Assembly (NCBI GenBank): GCA_964585585.1
Contig: CAZPEL010000027.1
Location: 1-13,241, forward strand
DNA: 13,241 nucleotides
Origin: CAZNAQ01 sp964585585
Lineage (GTDB): Bacteria; Patescibacteriota; Patescibacteriia; Patescibacteriales; JAGXOH01
Reading direction: 5' to 3'
This document shows, in pieces, positions 1 through 5,472 of this stretch; positions within the stretch are counted from its first letter, which is position 1; every line of letters starts with the position of its first letter. Below the pieces are notes generated by a model. It saw nothing but the letters and a program-made list of their open reading frames with translations. It searched no databases and was not told the DNA's origin. A program made the position numbers and the translations under genes.

Positions 1-77
1 AGGAGTTGCCGGAAGACAAAACGGTAAAAGGCAAGATCGGAAAACTCAAGCATTTAACGAGTAACAGTTCAAAATGA
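1..77 (+). CDS. C-terminal tail of an upstream gene, product unknown (5' truncated)
   Basis: An open frame enters at the left edge (first full codon at 3) and ends at TGA 75-77, giving 24 residues that begin ELPEDKTVKGK and end SNSSK. The tail is Lys-rich and soluble-looking. It is too short to assign to a family. Coding is supported only by the open frame and a composition like that of neighbouring genes. The stop is 77 bases before the next start. It could also be chance reading of non-coding DNA. Confidence 0.4.
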   Translation, partial: ELPEDKTVKGKIGKLKHLTSNSSK

Positions 78-154
78 AAAAACTCCGAAACCAGATTTTG
101 AATTTTAATAAATATATTCTAGAATTTAACATTTAATAATTTGTATTTTTATTT

Positions 155-1678
155 ATGTCTATAGAAAACAATTTCGAAAATTTTAATTTTTCCGCCGAGC
201 CGGAACAAGAAAAGACTCAAGAAGAAAAAGAAAAGGAGGAGTATTTGGAAAATTATTTGGAAGCTGTGGGTCTGGATTGGGAAGATCTAGAGGGAAAACA
301 AGTGCTGGACATCGGAGCCGGATTAGGAGAATTCGGAGAGAAGGCCAAGGAAAAGGATGTGAATGTTACTTCTTTGGAAGCCAAGCCGGAGTTATGGGAG
401 GAGGAAGGTGAACCCTCTAAAGAAACTCCTTATGTTCAAGGAGATGCCAGCCGTCTTCCTTTTCAAGACAATTCTTTTGATGTGGTCATTTCCAGGGCTG
501 CTCCTCCTGTAATATCTCAAAGCAAGGAAGAAGTTAAAGAAGTGGTCCAAGAAGCAGAAAGAGTATTAAGCGAGGGAGGAGAATTCCATTTTGGGCCGGC
601 CGGTTTGGATGCGGAAATATTCTCTGAAGAAGAATTGAACGCCGAAGCCGGCGGAAATTTTCAAGAATTAAACACCGAACAAAGAGTGGAAAAAATAAGA
701 AAGAAGGCATTGGAATTTTTGCAAACCCTTAATCCCAATATCGAATATAAAGAAAAAGAAGATCCGGAGACCGGAGAAAGGTCCGGTTTTTATGTTTTAA
801 AAAAAGAACCGCAAGAGGAACAAAAAGAAGGAGAATCAACAGAAACCGAGAAAGACAAGGAAATAGCGGAAGAGCTTCAGTCAAAGTTGAAAGAAATAGA
901 AAATTTTGAACTTTCCGGAGATATTGTTGATGATTTTAATAGTTTTCTAGAAGTGACCGGGAGAGATGGTATATATAAGAAGGTTGATCAAGGTGAAAAG
1001 CCGGAATTTATTTTAGCCGGCTTAACTCAAATAAAAAAGGCCTGGGAAGGAATAATGCGTGACCCGCAGAGCGTGGATACCGAAAACGAAGCTAAGAAGT
1101 TATTCTTTTTAGACATCCCCCAAAAAGAAATTGAAGCGGCAAATAGGTTTATTAATTTTTATTTAAATAAATATTCTAAAAATGAAAAAGATCTAATGGA
1201 TGAAGAGTTTGAGCAATTCAAACAAGAAAAATTTTCGAACAAAAAAGATGAAGGTGATTTGGACACAAAAAGTGAGGAAAATTCCCCGGAAGACCCCGAG
1301 GTTTCCCTGGATGAGATCGAGAAAGATGAGGAGTTGTCCGAGGAAGATAAAAAGGAATGTGAAGAATGGGAGAAACAGGTAGGTGAATTAAAAAATATGC
1401 CAATTTCCGGAGACATTGTTAAAGATTATAACAAAATAGTGGAGTTAGTGGGTGATGAGAAAATGTTTAAGAAAGTTAACTCCACAGAAAAACCTAACAC
1501 TGTGCTTATGAACTTGGTAAAAATGCAGACCACCCTGGAGAATGCTTATACTTTTCATGGCTCGAGATCGGCTGAGCAAAAGGAGGCAATGAAAAAATTT
1601 TATTTGAAAAATCTTGATCAAATGATTGAAAACATAAAAAAGTTCGTTGATTATTATAGAACAAAACAGTCATTGTAG
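155..1678 (+). CDS. Class I SAM-dependent methyltransferase-like protein with two tandem C-terminal repeats
   Basis: The 507-residue protein begins with a short acidic region. A Rossmann methyltransferase core follows at about residues 40-200. Motif I is VLDIGAGLGEFG (50-61, SAM-binding glycine loop). The later acidic motif is GDASRLPFQDNSFDVV (96-111), and AERVLSEGGEFHFGP matches the post-core strand of Methyltransf_11-type enzymes. The substrate is unknown. Residues 200-245 are a charged linker. Two copies of a module of about 95 residues follow, each opening SGDIV (254-258 and 418-422), then D-[FY]-N, a [FY]KKV step and EKP, ending in a helical Phe/Tyr-rich stretch. A very acidic linker (about 342-406) separates them. 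I do not recognise the module; it may be a binding domain. The protein has no signal peptide or membrane segment. The ATG at 155 has no SD, as is common in this window. Methyltransferase fold is confident; function is not. Confidence 0.8.
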   Translation: MSIENNFENFNFSAEPEQEKTQEEKEKEEYLENYLEAVGLDWEDLEGKQVLDIGAGLGEFGEKAKEKDVNVTSLEAKPELWEEEGEPSKETPYVQGDASRLPFQDNSFDVVISRAAPPVISQSKEEVKEVVQEAERVLSEGGEFHFGPAGLDAEIFSEEELNAEAGGNFQELNTEQRVEKIRKKALEFLQTLNPNIEYKEKEDPETGERSGFYVLKKEPQEEQKEGESTETEKDKEIAEELQSKLKEIENFELSGDIVDDFNSFLEVTGRDGIYKKVDQGEKPEFILAGLTQIKKAWEGIMRDPQSVDTENEAKKLFFLDIPQKEIEAANRFINFYLNKYSKNEKDLMDEEFEQFKQEKFSNKKDEGDLDTKSEENSPEDPEVSLDEIEKDEELSEEDKKECEEWEKQVGELKNMPISGDIVKDYNKIVELVGDEKMFKKVNSTEKPNTVLMNLVKMQTTLENAYTFHGSRSAEQKEAMKKFYLKNLDQMIENIKKFVDYYRTKQSL

Positions 1679-1760
1679 GGAGTATATCGATTTCGGGGTC
1701 ATGTCTTGGATCTTAAAGAATTGATTAAAACAAAAATCCCGGAAAGCGGGGATCATTTTA

Positions 1761-1912
1761 GGTTCAGGTTTTGAATTTTGAATTAAGCTAAAAAAAGTTA
1801 TACTGGACACAAATGATAAAGCCAAAGACAGGATGTGGGTGTTTGGCAGAGGGTTATTTAATTGTTTATGGTTTGCCCGGACGGTTATCGAGGTCCGGCC
1901 CGATGATTGGAA
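1761..1912 (+). repeat. Long dispersed repeat, copy A
   Basis: This copy is clearly similar to 6997-7130 in the same orientation. Both begin TTGAATTTTGAATTAA, share the block GATAAAGCCAAAGACAGGAT and then GGGTGTTTGG, AATTGTTT and a CCGG-rich end followed by GATTGGA. Copy A has an extra GC-rich insert (around 1880-1900) before that end. The function is unknown. Conserved blocks in non-coding DNA suggest a small non-autonomous mobile element or a structured repeat. Boundaries are approximate. Confidence 0.8.
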
Positions 1913-1960
1913 CGCCAGGATGTATGTATGGATTGCGGTAAAAAGGGAGTTTGATGTTTT

Positions 1961-1988
1961 AAGGCCCGTCTTTAAGGTGGGCTTTTAT
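1961..1988 (+). terminator. Weak intrinsic-terminator-like hairpin
   Basis: CCCGTC (1965-1970) can pair with GGTGGG (1976-1981) using two G-U pairs around a TTTAA loop, followed by CTTTTAT. It lies nearly 300 bases past the methyltransferase stop, so its role is uncertain. Confidence 0.3.
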
Positions 1989-2032
1989 AATGTATTACAC
2001 TATAGTGTGATGCATTTATTATATTAATATTT

Positions 2033-2041
2033 TGATATAAT
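2033..2041 (+). promoter_or_regulatory. Possible extended -10 element upstream of the acetyltransferase
   Basis: TGATATAAT gives a perfect TATAAT (2036-2041) with a TG one base upstream. There is no good -35 at 17 bases. It lies about 93 bases before the acetyltransferase start and just after the palindrome at 1997-2008, which could be a regulator site. It is in very AT-rich DNA, so chance is possible. Confidence 0.35.
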
Positions 2042-2133
2042 GATTGGAAATAAATTATATAGAATGATATATTAAAATTAGATCTCAAATTTTAGATTGT
2101 TATTTAAAAGCTATAATTTTTAAATTATGTTTT

Positions 2134-2661
2134 ATGAAACAGCCCACCATAAAAACCGAAAAATTTATTTTACGCCCCTTTGAAATGGATGACGCTGCCG
2201 GGGTGGCCGAACAGGCCAATGACAAAGAGTTGGCCAAGTATGTGGGTACTATCCCTTATCCATATCGTGTGCAGGATGCTGAAAATTGGTTGAAAAAGGT
2301 TACAGCTGAAAAAAATAAAAAAGACTCATCGCAGGTTGATTTTTGTATTGAAATAGAAGGGCGGGTCGCCGGAGCCATCTCTTTGTTCGATATCAAGAAA
2401 AACCATAAGGCGGAGATAGGTTATTGGTTGGGCAAGGATTTTAGAAGAGGGGGCGTTATGACCCGAGCCATTAAAGAGGTTTGCGACTTCGGGTTCGAGT
2501 CTCTGGGGTTAAAAAGGATCTACGCCTCTCCACATGCGGATAATATATCATCTCATAAAGTTTTGGAAAAAGCCGGCTTTGAACAAGAAGGGATTCTTAA
2601 GAAAGAAGCCAAAAGAGAGGATGGATATATGAACTCTTATTTAATGGCCTGGGTGAAATAA
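2134..2661 (+). CDS. GNAT-family N-acetyltransferase (RimJ/RimL-like)
   Basis: This 175-residue protein has the normal length for the RimJ/RimL-type branch (Acetyltransf_3). Such enzymes transfer acetyl from acetyl-CoA to protein N-termini or small amines in the cytoplasm. The N-terminus KTEKFILRPFEMDDA (7-21) is the typical first strand. AEIGYWLGKDFRRGGVMT (93-110) carries the acetyl-CoA pyrophosphate-binding loop (RRGGVM, in place of the usual Q/R-x-x-G-x-G/A). NISSHKVLEKAGFEQEGILK (137-156) is the usual C-terminal motif. The ATG at 2134 has no SD; an ATG at 2127 is out of frame. It ends 145 bases before the peptidase gene and probably has its own transcription unit. Substrate cannot be told from sequence. 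Confidence 0.9.
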   Translation: MKQPTIKTEKFILRPFEMDDAAGVAEQANDKELAKYVGTIPYPYRVQDAENWLKKVTAEKNKKDSSQVDFCIEIEGRVAGAISLFDIKKNHKAEIGYWLGKDFRRGGVMTRAIKEVCDFGFESLGLKRIYASPHADNISSHKVLEKAGFEQEGILKKEAKREDGYMNSYLMAWVK

Positions 2662-2706
2662 TTATTGGTTTTTTTACCATATTTACCGAAAAAATAACTT
2701 TTTTTC

Positions 2707-2735
2707 TTGACACCTATCTTCATAATAGGTATTAT
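2707..2735 (+). promoter_or_regulatory. Near-consensus sigma70 promoter with inverted repeat in the spacer, driving the RiPP operon
   Basis: TTGACA (2707-2712), an exact 17-base spacer and TATTAT (2730-2735) form the best promoter in the window. ACCTAT (2712-2717) and ATAGGT (2725-2730) form a perfect inverted repeat with a 7-base gap, filling the spacer and touching both boxes. A protein bound there would block or remodel polymerase, so this is a candidate operator. No regulator gene is visible nearby. Predicted transcription start is around 2742, leaving a leader of about 65 bases before the peptidase ATG. Confidence 0.7.
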
Positions 2736-2806
2736 TGGCGTAAATTTGCTCTTTGAAAATTAAATAATAAATATCATTGGCAACAGCTAAAGAAGGGAGG
2801 ATTGTA

Positions 2807-3931
2807 ATGGCAAAATTGTTATATGGAAATGTTAGAGATAGTAATATCAGATATGTCACAGGTGTAAATATAATAGAGGATACTTTTGTGGTTGATAATG
2901 GAAACAAGGCATGGATATTCGCCGATAGTATCAGCTTCCAAACATTAAAAGAGAAAAAAGAAGCGGAAGAGCGCATTCAAATAGTGCCGGTTGAACCCTT
3001 TTATGAGAAGGCTGAAAAGAAGAAAGGGGATGTAAGAATACATAGTAAGCTGGCATTAGTACTATTGGAAGAATTAGGGTTATTGGATGAAACGATAGAA
3101 TTGCCTTTTAATTTTCCGACCGGCATCGCTAAGTATTTGATCGATAATAATGTGAGAATAAAGATAATAAATCTTTTTTTTGAAGAAAGGGCCAAGAAAA
3201 AGGTTGAGGAAGTTCAAGCCATTGAAGATAATCTTAAAATCGTTCGAAAGGCCTTTGATCAGATAGAGAATGTATTATTTGAATCTAAAATAGTGAATGG
3301 TAAATTGGAGTATGAGGGTCAATATTTGTTGAGTGAAGATTTGAAGAGTTTGGTGGAAATATCCTTATTGCAAGAGAGTATGCAGATAGAGAATGATATT
3401 ATAATCTCTTGCGGCCCTCGGTCGGCCATTCCGCATGATCCGGGAACGGGAGTAATAATGGCGAACACTCCCATTGTGTGCGATCTCTTTCCCAGAGGTA
3501 AAAATAATAGATATTTCGTGGATATTACCAGAACATACATCAAAGGCGATGTGCCTATTGATGTTAAAAGGGTCTATGAAGATGTTCTGGAAGTATATAA
3601 AAGATTGGAAGAGAGGGTCAAGGTTGGTATCGGGAGCAAAGAATTACATCGCTTATGTTCTGATATGTTTATTCATAAAGGAAGAGAGGTGAGTGGAATT
3701 AAAGGATTTGTTCATGCCACCGGTCATGGAGTAGGATTAGATCTGCACGAGGCCCCCTTTATTAATCCCTATTTTGAAGGAATGATAGAAGAGGGGAATA
3801 TTTTATCCATAGAACCCGGTCTTTATTATCCGTATTGGGGCGGAGTAAGAGTAGAGAATATGTTATTGGTTGAACAGAGTGGAGCGGTTTGTTTGTCTGA
3901 CTGGAAACAAGGAATATTAAAGATTCCTTAA
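2807..3931 (+). CDS. M24-family metallopeptidase (Xaa-Pro aminopeptidase/prolidase-like), first gene of the RiPP operon
   Basis: This is a 374-residue pita-bread-fold peptidase. Residues 1 to about 130 resemble the creatinase/prolidase N-terminal domain; the rest is the catalytic domain. All five metal ligands are visible: D226 (VCDLF), D239 (VDITRT), H307 (ATGHGVGLDLHE), E336 (LSIEPGLY) and E350 (VRVEN), so it is probably active with two metal ions. The family removes N-terminal residues, often next to proline. I chose ATG 2807 because AGAAGGGAGG sits six bases upstream; a TTG at 2777 would add ten residues without an SD. There is no signal peptide. Its stop is 21 bases before the radical SAM gene. 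Inference: it trims the leader or mature peptide. A general cytoplasmic peptidase is the alternative. The protein's overall family is clear; the precise substrate is not. Confidence 0.88.
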   Translation: MAKLLYGNVRDSNIRYVTGVNIIEDTFVVDNGNKAWIFADSISFQTLKEKKEAEERIQIVPVEPFYEKAEKKKGDVRIHSKLALVLLEELGLLDETIELPFNFPTGIAKYLIDNNVRIKIINLFFEERAKKKVEEVQAIEDNLKIVRKAFDQIENVLFESKIVNGKLEYEGQYLLSEDLKSLVEISLLQESMQIENDIIISCGPRSAIPHDPGTGVIMANTPIVCDLFPRGKNNRYFVDITRTYIKGDVPIDVKRVYEDVLEVYKRLEERVKVGIGSKELHRLCSDMFIHKGREVSGIKGFVHATGHGVGLDLHEAPFINPYFEGMIEEGNILSIEPGLYYPYWGGVRVENMLLVEQSGAVCLSDWKQGILKIP

Positions 3932-3952
3932 AAAACAAGAAAGGAGACATAG

Positions 3953-5215
3953 ATGGGAATCACAGCTTATTTGATGGAGAAAAAAAGCGGGAAAATAATC
4001 GGTCTGAATGAATTGGGAGAGTTAGTCTGTAGGATGTATATAGAAAATCATGATTTGGAACAGATAATCAAAGCTTATTCTTCCCGACAAAAAATAAGAA
4101 AAGGAAGAGCCAAGAAAGAGGTTGAAGAATTTATTAAGGACCTTCAAAGAAGAGAACTGAACAGAGAAAATATAAGAATCATAAAAAAAGGAAGCAATAA
4201 AAAACAACTCCTCACAGTACAATTGGACCTTTCCTGGAAATGCAATTTAAATTGCAAGTATTGTTATTTAACCGATACTCGTCTTATAAACCCCAGTCTT
4301 TCTTTGGATGAATGGAAAGATGTAATAAAACAACTCCAAATAATGGGGGTGCCCAAATTATCTTTTTTGGGAGGAGAACCCCTTTTGGCTGACCATTTTT
4401 TTGAGTTGGCCGGTTACGCCTCCTCTTTAGGCTTTAAGATCTATACCACAACCAATGGAGTATTGGTGAACAAGGAAGTGGCAAGGTCAATCCGTGAAGT
4501 CGGATTCAATGAGATTGATGTTTCGGTAGATGGAGCCACTCCGGATGTGAATGATTCCCTTAGAGGTGAAGGCACCTTTTTTAAGGTCATCGGTGGTATA
4601 AAAGATCTTATACAAGCCGGAGTGGAGGTTAAAACAGCTACAGTATTGAATAAAAAAAATAAACATCAAGTGTTGGATTTGTTGAACCTGGGTATGAATT
4701 TGGGTGTTACTCAAATGTATTTCAACCCATTGTTACCCTCTTCGGCGGATAGTGATTTTTGGAAAGAGCAAAGTCTTAGCTTCGCGGAGTGGAAGATAGC
4801 GAAAGAAGAGATAGAAAGTTGGACTTCAATGCCTTCCAATAATGTCCAAGCGTTTGCTGAAAGTGGTTTTGATTTTGGAGATAAAAAGCAAAACGAGTAT
4901 GTTGATATTTTATCTTATTCCGGTTGTAAGGCCGGAAAACGAGAAATGATCATTACTCCCGACGGTTATATCGCTGTATGCCCAATGGTTTCCACTGACA
5001 GAAGATTTCAAAACATGAATATAAGAGAGCATAGTCTTGAGGAAATATGGGAGACAGATTATTGGATAAATAAACTGCGAGAAGTCGATAAGAGTGATGT
5101 TCAAGGCAAGTGCGTTGATTGCACTAATTTGCTTGAATGTCAGGGAGGGTGCCATATCCTGTCTTATTTGAGATATGGACATTTAAATTATCCTGACCCC
5201 AGATGCCCCCATTAA
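3953..5215 (+). CDS. Radical SAM/SPASM peptide maturase with N-terminal PqqD-like RiPP recognition element
   Basis: This 420-residue protein has three parts. Residues about 3-75 match the PqqD/RRE pattern: a strand pair (ITAYLM, KIIGLNELGELV), then helices ending EEFIKDLQRREL. RREs bind precursor leaders. Residues about 88-300 form the radical SAM barrel with CNLNCKYC (C97, C101, C104) for the SAM-binding 4Fe-4S cluster and LGGEP as the glycine motif. Residues 325-420 are a complete SPASM domain: C325, GYIAVC (C343), then C387, C390, C396, C400 in C-x2-C-x5-C-x3-C spacing, and C418 close to the C-terminus, enough for two auxiliary clusters. This architecture is known in PQQ, mycofactocin, sactipeptide and ranthipeptide pathways. 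AAGGAGA lies just upstream of ATG 3953. The gene sits between a peptidase and a small peptide gene. The bond formed (thioether, C-C crosslink or cyclophane) cannot be told from sequence. Confidence 0.93.
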   Translation: MGITAYLMEKKSGKIIGLNELGELVCRMYIENHDLEQIIKAYSSRQKIRKGRAKKEVEEFIKDLQRRELNRENIRIIKKGSNKKQLLTVQLDLSWKCNLNCKYCYLTDTRLINPSLSLDEWKDVIKQLQIMGVPKLSFLGGEPLLADHFFELAGYASSLGFKIYTTTNGVLVNKEVARSIREVGFNEIDVSVDGATPDVNDSLRGEGTFFKVIGGIKDLIQAGVEVKTATVLNKKNKHQVLDLLNLGMNLGVTQMYFNPLLPSSADSDFWKEQSLSFAEWKIAKEEIESWTSMPSNNVQAFAESGFDFGDKKQNEYVDILSYSGCKAGKREMIITPDGYIAVCPMVSTDRRFQNMNIREHSLEEIWETDYWINKLREVDKSDVQGKCVDCTNLLECQGGCHILSYLRYGHLNYPDPRCPH

Positions 5216-5221
5216 AACAAC

Positions 5222-5250
5222 TTGATTTTTATTTCCAGATTTGATAGAGT
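5222..5250 (+). promoter_or_regulatory. Possible internal promoter for the precursor peptide
   Basis: TTGATT (5222-5227), a 17-base spacer and TAGAGT (5245-5250) give four of six matches in each box. Start would be near 5257, just upstream of the SD. It could boost the peptide over the enzymes, as precursors are usually needed in excess. The match is modest. Confidence 0.35.
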
Positions 5251-5262
5251 AAACCCAAATCT
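5237..5262 (+). repeat. Inverted repeat just upstream of the precursor SD
   Basis: AGATTTG (5237-5243) and CAAATCT (5256-5262) pair perfectly around a 12-base loop, ending a few bases before AAAAGGAGGTGAG. In the operon transcript it could be a 5' stabilising hairpin or processing site; in DNA it could be an operator over the possible internal promoter. Confidence 0.4.
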
Positions 5263-5281
5263 TATAAAAGGAGGTGAGCTT

Positions 5282-5416
5282 ATGTTCTTTAAAAAAATCA
5301 TTTTTGGTCTTCGTCCCTGGAAGAAGCATAATCGGGCCAGCTTGATCCCGCTTAAGGCTGCCACAAAGGCAGATCTAAGTTGCCCCGGATGCAAAGTGAT
5401 TCCGGTATTGGACTAA
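5282..5416 (+). CDS. Candidate RiPP precursor peptide (44 residues, CPGC core)
   Basis: This small gene was judged real from its translation signal and place. AAAAGGAGGTGAG (5266-5278) is the strongest SD in the window, three bases before ATG 5282. The peptide has a basic, aromatic N-terminal half (FFKKIIFGLRPWKKHNR, residues 2-18), a middle segment SLIPLKAATKADL (20-32) and the C-terminal tail SCPGCKVIPVLD (33-44). It has two Cys (C34, C37), four Pro (P12, P23, P35, P41) and one Trp (W13). It follows the RRE-radical SAM gene by 66 bases and is followed by a strong hairpin. In known pathways the leader is N-terminal and the core C-terminal, so the tail is the likely core; the WKK segment is an alternative site, since radical SAM enzymes also crosslink Trp. 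I do not recognise the family. A TTG at 5222 would extend it, but without an SD. It could instead be a small metal-binding protein. Confidence 0.78.
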   Translation: MFFKKIIFGLRPWKKHNRASLIPLKAATKADLSCPGCKVIPVLD

Positions 5417-5426
5417 ACAATCTGTA

Positions 5427-5456
5427 AATAAGGCGGGGTCTCCTCGCCTTATTTTT
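5427..5456 (+). terminator. Strong intrinsic terminator or attenuator between precursor and proS
   Basis: AATAAGGCGGGG (5427-5438) pairs with CCTCGCCTTATT (5442-5453) with one G-U pair and a TCT loop, and the T run reaches 5456. The proS start is only 16 bases beyond the T run, and no promoter fits between. So proS must be reached by read-through, or be served by a promoter inside the upstream genes. This fits an attenuator that sets peptide transcript above proS transcript. Confidence 0.85.
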
Positions 5457-5472
5457 ACATAAGGAGAGAATT

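Larger units (their letters stand above)
1679..2133. other. Non-coding gap of 455 bases with repeat copy, weak hairpins and a candidate promoter
   Basis: No convincing gene is present. A 64-codon frame at 1833-2027 overlaps the long repeat, lacks an SD and has an implausible composition. Visible elements are a small hairpin around 1737-1755 (ATCCC/GGGAT), repeat copy A, a weak hairpin at 1963-1981, the 12-base palindrome ACACTATAGTGT at 1997-2008, and a -10-like element at 2033-2041. Confidence 0.6.

Noticed and set aside
1833..2027. 64-codon open frame after the methyltransferase
   Set aside because: It overlaps repeat copy A, has no SD, an odd Trp/Val/Arg-rich composition, and the related copy B does not keep the frame.
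2777..2806. Ten-residue extension of the M24 peptidase from TTG
   Set aside because: The SD AGAAGGGAGG lies inside this stretch at the right distance for ATG 2807.
2741..2806. Riboswitch in the operon leader
   Set aside because: The leader is about 65 bases, AT-rich and shows no convincing conserved stem set.
5222..5281. 20-residue N-terminal extension of the precursor from TTG
   Set aside because: There is no SD for the TTG, and a near-perfect SD sits directly before ATG 5282.
5381..5395. CPGC in the small peptide as a thioredoxin-type active site
   Set aside because: A 44-residue peptide is too short for a thioredoxin fold, and the motif lies in the C-terminal tail.
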